The translations under genes and the position numbers were made by a program. A DNA stretch of 64,000 nt, from contig JAXLUK010000001.1 of NCBI GenBank assembly GCA_046329555.1, positions 496,001-560,000 of the forward strand, read 5' to 3'. Numbering within the stretch: position 1 is the first letter of the stretch; every line of letters starts with the position of its first letter. Source of the DNA: UBA1941 sp046329555 (GTDB lineage: Bacteria > Bacteroidota > Bacteroidia > Chitinophagales > LD1). Positions 24,083 through 33,292 of the stretch are shown piece by piece. The notes below the pieces were generated by a model. It saw only the letters and a program-made list of their open reading frames with translations, was not told the DNA's origin and ran no database searches.

Positions 24083-25873
24083 ATGGAAAAGAAACTGCTG
24101 CTGGAAGTAAAAAACCTGGTCACTGAATTTAAAACAGAAGATGGCCTGGTGCGCGCCGTAAATGACGTGAGCTTTAACCTGTACCGCGGCGAAACCGTAG
24201 GTATTGTGGGCGAATCAGGCTCTGGAAAATCAGTAACCTCACTCTCTATCATGCGCCTCATACCTAATCCTCCGGGGCGCATCGCCAGCGGTCAAATCAT
24301 CTACCACACTAAGGATGGAAAACAAATCGATCTGGCCGCTATATCTGAAGAAGAAATGCGCCAGTTCCGGGGCAACGAAATCTCCATGATTTTTCAGGAA
24401 CCCATGACCTCCCTCAACCCTGTTTTCACCTGCGGCGAACAGGTGGTAGAAGCCATTCAACTCCACCAAAAAGTATCGAAGGTAGAAGCCGAACAGCGTA
24501 CCTTGCAGATGTTCGAAAAAGTAAAACTGCCGAATCCGCAACGCATCCTCAACGCCTACCCGCATCAACTCTCGGGCGGACAAAAACAACGTGTGATGAT
24601 TGCTATGGCCATGAGCTGCAATCCGCATATCCTCATCGCCGATGAACCTACAACCGCGCTGGATGTAACCGTGCAGGCTACCATCCTCGACCTCATGAAC
24701 CAACTGCGCCGCGAAATTGAATCCAGCATCATCTTCATCACCCACGATCTGGGCGTTATCGCCGAAGTGGCCGACAAAGTAATTGTGATGTACAAAGGGA
24801 AAATTGTGGAACAAGGCCCGGTGCTCGATATCTTCCGCAATCCGCAACATCCGTACACCCGCAGCCTGCTGGCCTGCCGCCCGCCATTAGATGTGCGCCT
24901 GAAAAAACTCCCTACCGTGGTCGATTTTATGAAGGAGGAAAATGGCCAAATCATCGAATTGCCCACTACCGTTCGCGACGCCATTCAGGCACAGGTCGTA
25001 TCAGAAGAAGCCACCCGCCAACGCCGCGAAAATCTGACTAACGGTAAAACCTTATTGCAAATCAAAAATCTAAAGACGTGGTTCCCATCCGAGAAAAATT
25101 TCTTCGGCAAAACACTGAACTACGTCAAGGCCGTTGATGATGTGTCGTTCAATGTGCAGGAGGGTGAAACATTAGGACTAGTGGGCGAAAGCGGATGCGG
25201 AAAAACAACGCTGGGTCGAACCATCTTACGACTGGCGCCAGCCCATGAAGGCGAAGTGATTTTTGAAGGAAAAAATATCCTTGATCTCAATGCCGGCGAT
25301 CTGAAAGATCTGCGCCGGCACATGCAAATCATCTTCCAGGATCCTTACTCCTCGCTCAATCCGCGCATGACCGTTGGCGCGGCTATTCAAGAGCCGATGA
25401 GCGTGCACGGGGTTCATGAAAATGAAAAAGTACGCCGCGAAAAAGTGATTGAGCTGTTGGAAAAAGTAAACATGCGCGCCGATCATTACAATCGCTATCC
25501 GCATGAATTTTCAGGCGGCCAGCGCCAACGTATCTGCATCGCGCGCGCACTGGCCCTCAATCCGCGCTTCATCATTTGCGATGAATCAGTAAGCGCTCTT
25601 GATGTAAGCGTACAGGCGCAGGTGTTGAATTTATTAATCCAGCTGCGCGAAGAATTTAAGTTTACCTACATCTTCATTTCACATGATTTGTCGGTGGTGA
25701 AATTTATGAGCGACCGCATGGTGGTGATGAACAAGGGCAAGATTGAAGAGATGGGCATTTCCGACGAAATCTATAATCATCCGCAGCAGGAATACACTAA
25801 GCGACTCATCGCCGCCATCCCGAAAGGCGAGTTGAGCGATATCGAAAAGCGCTTCAGCGTTGCAGCGAAATAA
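24083..25873 (+). CDS. peptide/nickel-type ABC transporter, fused double ATP-binding subunit (DppD-DppF-like)
   Basis: The 596 residues hold two full nucleotide-binding domains of the oligopeptide-transporter type, which in many bacteria are separate DppD/OppD and DppF/OppF proteins. The first has Walker A GESGSGKSVTS near residue 40, signature LSGGQKQRVMIAMAMS and Walker B HILIADEPTTALD. The second has GESGCGKTTLGRT near 373, FSGGQRQRICIARAL and FIICDESVSALD. In the second Walker B, Asp-Glu-Ser replaces Asp-Glu-Pro, which is usual for OppF. The HPYTRSLLACRPP segment ends the first domain. No permease or binding protein is adjacent. A TACCTTAG element is 6 nt before the ATG. Confidence 0.93.
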   Translation: MEKKLLLEVKNLVTEFKTEDGLVRAVNDVSFNLYRGETVGIVGESGSGKSVTSLSIMRLIPNPPGRIASGQIIYHTKDGKQIDLAAISEEEMRQFRGNEISMIFQEPMTSLNPVFTCGEQVVEAIQLHQKVSKVEAEQRTLQMFEKVKLPNPQRILNAYPHQLSGGQKQRVMIAMAMSCNPHILIADEPTTALDVTVQATILDLMNQLRREIESSIIFITHDLGVIAEVADKVIVMYKGKIVEQGPVLDIFRNPQHPYTRSLLACRPPLDVRLKKLPTVVDFMKEENGQIIELPTTVRDAIQAQVVSEEATRQRRENLTNGKTLLQIKNLKTWFPSEKNFFGKTLNYVKAVDDVSFNVQEGETLGLVGESGCGKTTLGRTILRLAPAHEGEVIFEGKNILDLNAGDLKDLRRHMQIIFQDPYSSLNPRMTVGAAIQEPMSVHGVHENEKVRREKVIELLEKVNMRADHYNRYPHEFSGGQRQRICIARALALNPRFIICDESVSALDVSVQAQVLNLLIQLREEFKFTYIFISHDLSVVKFMSDRMVVMNKGKIEEMGISDEIYNHPQQEYTKRLIAAIPKGELSDIEKRFSVAAK

Positions 25874-26080
25874 GATGATCGGGGCCGCTTGCCGGCTACC
25901 GCAAAAGTAAACCGTATGCCGGCGGCAAGCGCCGGGCTGTTCGCTTGTAGTCCTCGCTCGGCTCGTACCTCACCTCGCTGCGGGCTACCGCTGCCATCCC
26001 TGCCCCACGCTAAAGGAATTACTGCGCCTGCTGTGATAACCGTAAAAGCAACCTTTTGCTAACTTTAGCCATCAACCTCT
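25874..26080. repeat. intergenic GC-rich element (CGGGCTGTTCGC type)
   Basis: GCCGCTTGCCGGC and GCCGGCGGCAAGCG (about 25887-25932) form an inverted pair. The following CGGGCTGTTCGCTTGTAGTC and CTCGCTCGGCTCGTACCTC resemble the reverse complement of 11140-11215. TAACTTTAG precedes the ATG at 26081 by about 14 nt and is a possible -7 element. Confidence 0.45.
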
Positions 26081-29000
26081 ATGGTGAAATACCGCGCTAC
26101 CCTCTTGATGGCTCTTTGGTGTGTGAGCATGGCTATTCAGGCTGTGCCGGTATCAATTACCAGTATTACCACTACCCCATCGCTTTGCTCTAATTCAGGA
26201 ACACTAACCATCAATCTATCTGGTGGCGCACCACCCTACCAAATCATCATTACCGACGGCCCCTCCAATGCGCCTATTACCTACCCGTTTACCTTGCCAA
26301 ACGGACAAAATACCGTATCGGCATTGCCATCCGGCACGTACGATATTTACGTTAAAGACGCAGTCAATTCTTCCGACCAAACCCAAACCATGATCGCCGG
26401 AAATTATCAGCCGATGGGCGGTCAGTTCACAATTACCAATAATTGCATTACCATTCACCCTACCGGCGGAAAACGACCCTATAAATTCGCCATTTCCAGT
26501 AACGGCAATACCAATTTTGGCAGCTATCAGAACGACTCGGTGTTTTGCGGCCTTTGCGATGCTACGTACTATGTGCGCATCAGCGACTCGTGCGGAAACA
26601 TCTATACACCACTCGCTCAGAATTTGTCGTATCCCATGGTGCCAACCATATACTGCGGTCGCGGTCCGGCTTCCGATACGGTCATCATGAAACCCGACAC
26701 TTCCGATCACCGGCGATATACCTATACCTGCAAGAACGGCAATGTGAATCAGACCAACGCTACTGGCTTTTTCCTTCATCCGCCTCAATGCGGGCCCGAT
26801 ACCGTAACCGCCACCGATAGTTGTGGTACGGTTACAACCATTACCTCGCAATGTGGTACTTCTCTGGCACTACAGGTGGCGCTAATTTGCCACAACTGCG
26901 ATTCAGGAACAGCCAGCATTGCCGTGCAAGGTGCCACCGGCGGCTATACGGCAACCGCTAGTGTCAATGGCCAGGTGGTTCAAACAAATAATACCGGTAT
27001 TTTTTCCGGATTGCCGCTGCATCCGGCAAACGGCTATACCTTTACCGTTACCGGATCAAGTCCTTGTGGTCAATTTACCCGGGTGATACCCAATGTAGGC
27101 TGCCTGGAGGGCAAGTTTACAGACCGCTGCCTCTATGATAGTGTGATGTATCTGCGCGAGTTAAATCCGGCCTATTATCCGTATGCCCATTTCCCGCTAA
27201 CCTTTACATGCGACAGCTGTCCGCCGCCGCATAGCTTTACCGCCACAAATTATGCCCAACACGCGCTATTGCCGGTTTTCAGCAATGTTCTTCCCGGTAA
27301 ATACACCGTTGTGATCACCGATATTTGCAACAACCGCATTGTAGATACGGTAGACATGCGGCCGGCAAAAATTTATCTCGACCCCCAGCGATTATCCTGT
27401 AACGATTTTCGCATTAAAGCTTTTGGCAGTTATCGCGATGTAGGTTCAAACAACCAGCCTTTCAATGGTGCTACCTTTCATTTGGTGGATAGCAATGGGG
27501 TAGAATTGACCAGTAATACTACAGGCTACTTCTACAATATTCCCGACGGATACTGGCAGGTGTTTGCTACCTCCTCGCTGTGCGATACCAGCGATTTCAC
27601 CGGTTTGCGCGTACCCGATTTTGGCACTTTCTGTCATGTTCCGGTCACGGACAGCACTTGCACCCGGGTCAGTGATTTATCTTTTTTCGGAAGCGATTAC
27701 GCAGAACAATATTCACTGTGGGACCAAACCGGTTTGAAGTTCACCGAAATACCGCCGGGCGCCGGCAATGGCATTTATTTCCAGCATGTACCACCCGGCC
27801 AATACACCATTCGCTCAGACAGCGGTTGTTCCCAATCCATTAGCATTCCCATCCTGCCTGTGCCGGCAATTAAGTACACCAATGCCGTCAATTGCCTGGG
27901 CCAGCAACAAATTGCTGCCGTAGATTCGCCCGTCATCTCCTATTGCTACATTCCCAACTATCTCACCTTTGCCCTCTACCGGGCCGATGGTGGGTTCGTT
28001 TCAAAAAACACCACCGGTGCCTTCGCTAATATCGATTCGTCAGATCATTACCTCAAGGTGTTCTATCCTTCTTCAGTTAAAATTTTCAATGTATTCACGG
28101 AACGATACGACAGCATCTGTGCATTCGACAGTGTTTTTATTCCTGCATTGAAAAAAGATAACCCGGTTATTGTTGCCAATTACGGAAAATCATGCGGTAC
28201 CGGTGGCACCGGCAACATCGATCTTCAAATTACAGGCGGCGTGCCGCCGTTTACCTTAACTATCACCGGTTATCCGAATATCAATTCAACCAGTCGTCAT
28301 ATTGTTTTTCCACAGGTTCAAACGGGTACGCATACCTTAACTGTTTATGATTATTGCGGCATCAGCGCCGATTATTCCGTTCAGGTGATTGATACCTGCG
28401 TTCCGTGTCCGGTTATCGCGAAAATAAATCTCGCTGATTCCATTTTCTGCTTGAAGGATACGGTGCAAATCGGCAACTCATCGGTATCGGCCACGTATTT
28501 CAGCTGGTACGCCGATCAACAATTCATGGGTAATTTTACCGACAGCCAGCTCATCGCTACACCTCCCGGAAGGCACCATCTGCAATTAATTGCCGCTAAT
28601 ATTTTCTGTACAGATACAGCTGATCAATGGTTCCGTGTAGATTCCATAAAACCGCAGTTTTCGTTAGGTCCTGATACCGGCTTCTGCCCTGGTCAAACTA
28701 TTTTAATTCATCCGCACTATCATCCTGTAAGCTGGAATCTACCTGTTTTTACCGATTCCATTTGGGCAAAAACAGCGGGTTGGTATTGGGCTGAAAGCCG
28801 CAATGGTTGTGGCTTCTGGCGCGATTCGGTATGGGTGCAGGCATGGAAAAACCCGATACTACCGCTCCCTGATCGTTTGGATCTTTGCGGCGACAGTCTG
28901 TTCATTATAGGCGATACTTTAACGCAACCGGGCGTTACTTACCAATGGAATACAGGCGCCACCACGCCGCTCATCCCCGCGCAGGTGGGTCAAAGTTATC

Positions 29001-29548
29001 AGGTAACGCTCACCTCGGGTCAATGTACTCTTTCCGACAGCATCGCCTTAATTCCGGTGCAACAACCCACCCATTTGTTCAGGCATATTAATCCGCAATG
29101 TGAGGGCGATTCCGTTGCTTTATGGCCTGTTTATGGAACACAACCGGTGTGGTCTTCCGGCGAAACGACCGATACCCTCATCGTTTATCGGGAAGGACTA
29201 TATGCAGTAACCGTTCAAGGCCCCTGTGCGCCCATCACCGATAGTGTGTACGTACCCTTTTTCAATTGCGCTTGCCCTGCCTTGTTACCTACTGCATTTT
29301 CTCCTAACGGCGACGGAGTAAACGATTACTTCCAGCCTAAAATTGATTGTACGCTGCGCGCCTACCATTTTTCAATTTATAACCGATGGGGCGAACAAGT
29401 TTTTGACAGCAATACCCCTGGCGAAAAATGGGATGGTCAATATAAAGGCCAACGCCAGCTCGGCGTCTTTACCTGGTGGCTGGAATATGTATCAGAGGTG
29501 AGCCGTTCGCAACAAGTGCAAAGTGGCAATGTTACCTTATTGCGATAG
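26081..29548 (+). CDS. large secreted SprB-like surface protein with CHU_C domain
   Basis: The protein has 1155 residues with a signal peptide (residues 1-21, LMALWCVSMAIQAVP). The body is a run of roughly 80-110-residue beta-rich modules with recurring GGxPPYxIxI and GTYxVxVxDxCG patterns (e.g. GGAPPYQIIITDGPSN and GGVPPFTLTITGYP), like the repeats of SprB-type adhesins, with many paired cysteines. The last ~85 residues are the CHU_C domain: LLPTAFSPNGDGVNDYFQP, FSIYNRWGEQVFDS and VQSGNVTLLR. It is exported by the type IX system by inference and may serve adhesion or gliding. It stands alone, 12 bp before the coaE upstream region. Confidence 0.88.
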   Translation: MVKYRATLLMALWCVSMAIQAVPVSITSITTTPSLCSNSGTLTINLSGGAPPYQIIITDGPSNAPITYPFTLPNGQNTVSALPSGTYDIYVKDAVNSSDQTQTMIAGNYQPMGGQFTITNNCITIHPTGGKRPYKFAISSNGNTNFGSYQNDSVFCGLCDATYYVRISDSCGNIYTPLAQNLSYPMVPTIYCGRGPASDTVIMKPDTSDHRRYTYTCKNGNVNQTNATGFFLHPPQCGPDTVTATDSCGTVTTITSQCGTSLALQVALICHNCDSGTASIAVQGATGGYTATASVNGQVVQTNNTGIFSGLPLHPANGYTFTVTGSSPCGQFTRVIPNVGCLEGKFTDRCLYDSVMYLRELNPAYYPYAHFPLTFTCDSCPPPHSFTATNYAQHALLPVFSNVLPGKYTVVITDICNNRIVDTVDMRPAKIYLDPQRLSCNDFRIKAFGSYRDVGSNNQPFNGATFHLVDSNGVELTSNTTGYFYNIPDGYWQVFATSSLCDTSDFTGLRVPDFGTFCHVPVTDSTCTRVSDLSFFGSDYAEQYSLWDQTGLKFTEIPPGAGNGIYFQHVPPGQYTIRSDSGCSQSISIPILPVPAIKYTNAVNCLGQQQIAAVDSPVISYCYIPNYLTFALYRADGGFVSKNTTGAFANIDSSDHYLKVFYPSSVKIFNVFTERYDSICAFDSVFIPALKKDNPVIVANYGKSCGTGGTGNIDLQITGGVPPFTLTITGYPNINSTSRHIVFPQVQTGTHTLTVYDYCGISADYSVQVIDTCVPCPVIAKINLADSIFCLKDTVQIGNSSVSATYFSWYADQQFMGNFTDSQLIATPPGRHHLQLIAANIFCTDTADQWFRVDSIKPQFSLGPDTGFCPGQTILIHPHYHPVSWNLPVFTDSIWAKTAGWYWAESRNGCGFWRDSVWVQAWKNPILPLPDRLDLCGDSLFIIGDTLTQPGVTYQWNTGATTPLIPAQVGQSYQVTLTSGQCTLSDSIALIPVQQPTHLFRHINPQCEGDSVALWPVYGTQPVWSSGETTDTLIVYREGLYAVTVQGPCAPITDSVYVPFFNCACPALLPTAFSPNGDGVNDYFQPKIDCTLRAYHFSIYNRWGEQVFDSNTPGEKWDGQYKGQRQLGVFTWWLEYVSEVSRSQQVQSGNVTLLR

Positions 29549-29569
29549 CCTTGTTTAGGGTTGATTTGT

Positions 29570-29577
29570 TATTCTTG
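29570..29577 (+). promoter_or_regulatory. candidate -7 element TATTCTTG, 4 nt before the coaE ATG
   Basis: TATTCTTG (TAnnTTTG with C for T) ends 4 nt before ATG 29582. It supports the downstream ATG as the true start of coaE and would give a leaderless message. Confidence 0.4.
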
Positions 29578-29581
29578 TAAC

Positions 29582-30175
29582 ATGCTGAAAGTAGGTATTA
29601 CTGGTGGAATCGGAAGTGGTAAAACTACCGCCTGCCAGATTTTTGAACGCATGGGTGTTCCGGTCTATTATGCCGACGTACGGGCCAAACAATTGATGGA
29701 AGATGACGACCAACTGGTTAGTCAAATCAAAGAGCACTTCGGTGAAACTATGTACCTAGCCGGAGCTTTACAGCGCGCCGATTTGGCGAAAATTGTTTTC
29801 AGCGACGAGAAAAAATTACTGCTGCTTAATTCCCTGGTTCATCCGGTGGTACAGCGCGATAATGACAGTTGGAATCAGGTGTTGGCGCGCAAAAACTATC
29901 CTTACACGCTGAAAGAAGCCGCCTTGCTGGTAGAAACCGGATCGTACCGCCAATTGGATAAATTAATTGTGGTTACTGCACCGCTGGAAGACCGCATAAA
30001 ACGCGTCATGGCCCGCGATGGCAGCACCGAAGAACAAGTTCGTGCCCGTATGGCGGCACAGCTACCTGAAGCCGAAAAGGTGAAGCTAGCCCAATACATC
30101 ATCAACAACGATGCGGTAATGGATCTGGTGCCACAAGTAGCGCACATACACGCGGAGCTGCTTCAGTTGAACTAA
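29582..30175 (+). CDS. coaE: dephospho-CoA kinase
   Basis: CoaE phosphorylates the 3'-hydroxyl of dephospho-CoA, the last step of coenzyme A synthesis. The P-loop GITGGIGSGKTT lies at residues 5-16 when the ATG at 29582 is used; an ATG at 29561 would add seven odd residues (MICYSCN) and cover the promoter. Other family features are VYYADVRAKQLMEDD, LVHPVVQRDND, AALLVETGSYRQLDKLIVV and the lid RVMARDGSTEEQVRARMAAQ. The length of 197 residues is normal. It stands between the CHU_C gene and pheS, all on the same strand. Confidence 0.94.
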   Translation: MLKVGITGGIGSGKTTACQIFERMGVPVYYADVRAKQLMEDDDQLVSQIKEHFGETMYLAGALQRADLAKIVFSDEKKLLLLNSLVHPVVQRDNDSWNQVLARKNYPYTLKEAALLVETGSYRQLDKLIVVTAPLEDRIKRVMARDGSTEEQVRARMAAQLPEAEKVKLAQYIINNDAVMDLVPQVAHIHAELLQLN

Positions 30176-30235
30176 ACAATTTAATAGTGTTATCCCCGGG
30201 ACAGCCCACGAACTATATGGCTCCTGCATTTTTTC

Positions 30236-30243
30236 TATTTTTC
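30236..30243 (+). promoter_or_regulatory. candidate -7 element TATTTTTC, 4 nt before the pheS ATG
   Basis: TATTTTTC (TAnnTTTG with the last base changed) ends 4 nt before ATG 30248. The spacing repeats that at coaE and other genes. No ribosome-binding site is seen between the two. Confidence 0.35.
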
Positions 30244-30247
30244 GGGC

Positions 30248-31273
30248 ATGGAGGAACTTTTTAATAAAGCGCAACAGGTTTTGGCAGAAATTGAAGCGGC
30301 ACAGCCCGCTGATGCGGCCGCGCTGGAACAATTTCGTATCAAATACCTGGGAAGCAAGAATGAACTAAAAGATTTGTTCGGCGCCATGGCGCAGATTGAT
30401 AAAGACCGTAAAAAAGAATACGGTCAGTTAATGAACACCTTGAAAAGTACAGCAGAATCCCGCTATGAAACACTGAAATCGCAGTTCGGAAATGAAGGTT
30501 CCAAACGGGAAGACACCCCTGATGTTACTGCGCCGGGGTATCGGTTGCGGATGGGCTCCCGGCACCCCATTTCAATTGTTAGAAACCAAATGATTCAGTT
30601 GTTTTCCAGAATTGGTTTTACCGTTGCTGAAGGCCCCGAAATTGAAGACGATTGGCATAACTTTACTGCATTAGGTACACCTAAAGACCACCCCGCGCGC
30701 GATATGCAGGATACGTTCTATGTAGCCGATGATCGCGTATTGCGCACGCATACCTCTTCGGTACAAATCCGCATGATGGAAAAGCAACGTCCGCCACTGC
30801 GCATTATTATGCCGGGAAGAGTTTACCGCAACGAAACCATCAGCGCACGGGCACATTGTACTTTTCATCAGGTAGAAGGTTTATACATTGACAAGGAAGT
30901 TTCATTCGCTGACCTGAAACAAACCATGTATTACTTCGCACAGGAAATGTTTGGTAAGGATACCGAGATTCGTTTCCGTCCATCCTTCTTTCCGTTTACA
31001 GAACCCAGCGCAGAAATGGACATCAGTTGTTTCATTTGCGGCGGTGATGGATGCGCCGTATGTAAACATTCCGGCTGGGTAGAAATTGGCGGATGCGGCA
31101 TGGTAGACCCACTGGTGATGCAGAACTGCGGTATTGATCCACAACAATATTCCGGCTTTGCCTTCGGCATGGGTATTGAGAGAATTACCATGCTGAAATA
31201 CCAGATTAACGACCTTCGCCTGTTCTTCGAAAACGACATTAACTTCCTGCAACAATTTGAAGGTGCGGTGTAA
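30248..31273 (+). CDS. pheS: phenylalanyl-tRNA synthetase alpha subunit
   Basis: PheS, with PheT, charges tRNA-Phe; it carries the active site. The 341 residues include the N-terminal coiled coil (about 1-85), class II motif 1 (HPISIVRNQMIQLFSRIGF, 106-124), the substrate loop with PARDMQDTFYV (149-159), THTSSVQIRMM, motif 2 with PGRVYRNETISARAHCTFHQ (189-208) and motif 3 GFAFGMGIERITML. A four-Cys insert, CFICGGDGCAVC, is common in Bacteroidota PheS. pheT is not adjacent. The gene overlaps the next frame by 17 bp if that gene uses TTG. Confidence 0.96.
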   Translation: MEELFNKAQQVLAEIEAAQPADAAALEQFRIKYLGSKNELKDLFGAMAQIDKDRKKEYGQLMNTLKSTAESRYETLKSQFGNEGSKREDTPDVTAPGYRLRMGSRHPISIVRNQMIQLFSRIGFTVAEGPEIEDDWHNFTALGTPKDHPARDMQDTFYVADDRVLRTHTSSVQIRMMEKQRPPLRIIMPGRVYRNETISARAHCTFHQVEGLYIDKEVSFADLKQTMYYFAQEMFGKDTEIRFRPSFFPFTEPSAEMDISCFICGGDGCAVCKHSGWVEIGGCGMVDPLVMQNCGIDPQQYSGFAFGMGIERITMLKYQINDLRLFFENDINFLQQFEGAV

Positions 31274-32462
31274 TCCTAATCAAAAGCGGCAACCATTCCT
31301 TTCGCTGATAGGTATGCTGATGTTGCTGGCCAGCTTGCTGCCAGCCTCTGGCCGCGCACAAATCACATTATCAGATTCCGCCCGAATTAGTCTGCTCACT
31401 TGTTCGCCGGGCCACGATGAACTTTACAGTATTTTTGGTCATACGGGCATTAGAGTTACAGATTACAAGCAGGGATTTGATGTAGTGTTTAACTATGGCA
31501 CCTTTAATTTCAACCGACCAGGATTTTATTTGAACTTCTGTCGCGGGCTGCTCTACTTTATGGTAGCCATTGATCGGTTCGATGATTTTCGCGGGCAGTA
31601 TATTTACGAACAACGCAGCATTTATGAACAGGAGTTGTTGCTGAGTACTGCAAGCAAACAGCAGATGTTCGCCTTTCTGCTCAACAACACCCAACCGGAA
31701 AACTGCGAGTACAATTACGATTTTTTATTCGACAATTGCGCCACGCGGGTACGCGATGTTTTTGAAAAATACAGCGGCCACAATTTTAAAACAGATTACA
31801 GCGCCTTCCCTCAAAAATCATTTCGCGATTTAATTGATGATTATTCCGCCGCGCATCCGTGGTATCAATTTGGAATGGGTATATTAATTGGCCTTCCTGT
31901 TGATCGGCAGGCTACACCACGCGAGCAATGCTTTCTGCCTGATTATCTCAGTGAAGCAGTGGCGCATACAACAGTGGAGGGGCACCCATTAGCCAAACCG
32001 CGCCAGTTAATTTTAGACGCTCCTGCTTCGCCGGAAACTTCATTTGCGGTTACACCCAATATGGTGTTTATCGGTTTGCTGCTTTTAGCGTTAATGATTA
32101 CTTGGCTGGAATGGCAACGGCAAACGCATTTTCGCTGGTTCGACCTGCTGCTGTTCACGGCGGCCGGTTTAATTGGCACCTTGTATGTGGTGTTGCTAAC
32201 CCTAACACAGCACAAAACACCAGCATGGAATCTCAATTTCTTCTGGGCATGGCCTACGCATTGGTTCTTTGTTTGGTTTAAGCCAAAGGGCAGCAAAAGG
32301 ATGGCGCAATACTTTCAGATGGCCGCGCTTAGCGCTGGCTTTATGGCTTTATTCGGCTGGATGATGCCCCAGCATTTTATGGCGGCTAACTGGTTTATTG
32401 CCGCAACCATTGCAGTGCGGGCGTTTCAACTGGGTCGCTATCATCAAAGTAAGCAGCCGTAA
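31257..32462 (+). CDS. DUF4105-family membrane protein
   Basis: The protein has about 400 residues. The N-terminal ~250 residues carry the DUF4105 pattern: LLTCSPGHDELYSIFGHTGI, NYGTFNF, IYEQELLL and DFLFDNCATRVRDV, where His and Cys residues suggest a papain-like hydrolase fold. The C-terminal ~130 residues hold four predicted membrane helices. The start is uncertain: a complete signal sequence needs the TTG at 31257 or GTG at 31263, since the first ATG (31314) drops its basic part. Similar proteins in Bacteroidota act at the envelope, but their reaction is unknown. Confidence 0.85.
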   Translation: MKVRCNPNQKRQPFLSLIGMLMLLASLLPASGRAQITLSDSARISLLTCSPGHDELYSIFGHTGIRVTDYKQGFDVVFNYGTFNFNRPGFYLNFCRGLLYFMVAIDRFDDFRGQYIYEQRSIYEQELLLSTASKQQMFAFLLNNTQPENCEYNYDFLFDNCATRVRDVFEKYSGHNFKTDYSAFPQKSFRDLIDDYSAAHPWYQFGMGILIGLPVDRQATPREQCFLPDYLSEAVAHTTVEGHPLAKPRQLILDAPASPETSFAVTPNMVFIGLLLLALMITWLEWQRQTHFRWFDLLLFTAAGLIGTLYVVLLTLTQHKTPAWNLNFFWAWPTHWFFVWFKPKGSKRMAQYFQMAALSAGFMALFGWMMPQHFMAANWFIAATIAVRAFQLGRYHQSKQP

Positions 32463-32489
32463 ACACTACCGAGTTATCGCTATTTTGTT

Positions 32490-32497
32490 ATCTTCGC
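32490..32497 (+). promoter_or_regulatory. candidate -7 element TATCTTCG for tRNA-Cys
   Basis: TATCTTCG (TAnnTTTG with C for T) ends 8 nt before the mature tRNA 5' end, a usual distance for a short precursor leader. Confidence 0.5.
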
Positions 32498-32505
32498 GCC
32501 TCGTG

Positions 32506-32576
32506 GTCGGATGGCCGAGAGGCTAGGCTCAGCTCTGCAAAAGCTGCTACAGCGGTTCGAATCCGCTTCCGACCTC
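32506..32576 (+). tRNA. tRNA-Cys (GCA)
   Basis: The cloverleaf is seen directly. Acceptor arm GGTCGGA (32506-32512) pairs with TCCGACC (32569-32575). The D arm is TGGCCGAGAGGCTA. The anticodon stem CAGCT/AGCTG surrounds loop CTGCAAA, giving anticodon GCA for cysteine. The T arm is AGCGG-TTCGAAT-CCGCT. The discriminator is T at 32576, as for Cys tRNAs. CCA is not encoded. A terminator hairpin follows immediately. Confidence 0.95.
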
Positions 32577-32577
32577 A

Positions 32578-32607
32578 AAAAAGGAAAGTGCTTACTTTCC
32601 TTTTTTT
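32578..32607 (+). terminator. terminator after tRNA-Cys
   Basis: AAAAAGGAAAGT pairs with ACTTTCCTTTTT across a GCTT loop, and a run of seven T follows. It ends 11 bp before the ATG of the next gene, which therefore needs read-through or a promoter overlapping this hairpin. Confidence 0.8.
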
Positions 32608-32618
32608 GTTTAGAAACT

Positions 32619-33287
32619 ATGAAACAACTTCTGGCCATTTGTGTATTCACTTGTTTCGGCATTTCTACCAATGCGCAAGATACCTTGCGTCTGCTGAACG
32701 GAAATACGATTCTGGCAAAAGTGAGCGAAGTAAATATCGACAACATCAAATACCGTCGATTTGATGTGCAGGATGGTCCGGTTTACACGGTGCGCAAGTC
32801 AGAGATAAAATCGATTTGTTATGGGAATGGTGTTTGCGATGAATTCAATAAATCGGGTGGCTCCAGCTCGGAAGTGCAAATCATTCGGTTTGAATCAAAT
32901 ACCGTAACCGATTCAGCGCGTTACATGCGCTATTATCGCGAAGACCTGCGCAAAGGCATTGCCTTAACCGTTATAGGACCAACTTTTTTAGTTGCCGGCG
33001 CCTCGCTGCTGGCCGTAGGCGTTACGCGTAATATTGCCAACGGAAACACTTTTGAAGATCCCGATCCGATTAACATCGGTTTGATTGTATCTGGAAGTTT
33101 ATTGGCCGCTGCAGGTATACCGCTAACCATAGCTGGCCCGGTAAAAATTCATTCGGCAAGAACCTATCGCAATTTAGCGCTGAAGGGAACCACCGGAAGC
33201 TTTTTTGAATTCCGCCCGGGGATGGTAAATAGCAGTGTAGCACACACAGAATTGGCGTTTGGCGGAAAACTCGTACTACATTTTTAA
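32619..33287 (+). CDS. secreted/membrane hypothetical protein, 222 aa
   Basis: The ATG at 32619 is chosen because a longer frame runs back into the tRNA. The protein has a signal peptide (LLAICVFTCFGISTNAQ), a small beta-domain (DTLRLLNGNTILAKVSEVN, YRRFDVQDGPVYTVRKSEI; compatible with an LSm-like SH3 fold), then two membrane spans (about residues 110-135 and 150-175), and a short tail. This arrangement is widespread in Bacteroidota proteins of unknown role. It is placed directly after the tRNA terminator. Confidence 0.75.
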   Translation: MKQLLAICVFTCFGISTNAQDTLRLLNGNTILAKVSEVNIDNIKYRRFDVQDGPVYTVRKSEIKSICYGNGVCDEFNKSGGSSSEVQIIRFESNTVTDSARYMRYYREDLRKGIALTVIGPTFLVAGASLLAVGVTRNIANGNTFEDPDPINIGLIVSGSLLAAAGIPLTIAGPVKIHSARTYRNLALKGTTGSFFEFRPGMVNSSVAHTELAFGGKLVLHF

Positions 33288-33292
33288 TCGTC

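Noticed and set aside
26216..26851. A 211-codon frame antisense to the CHU_C protein gene
   Set aside because: Fully overlapped by a clear gene on the other strand; Gly/Ile-rich shadow pattern.
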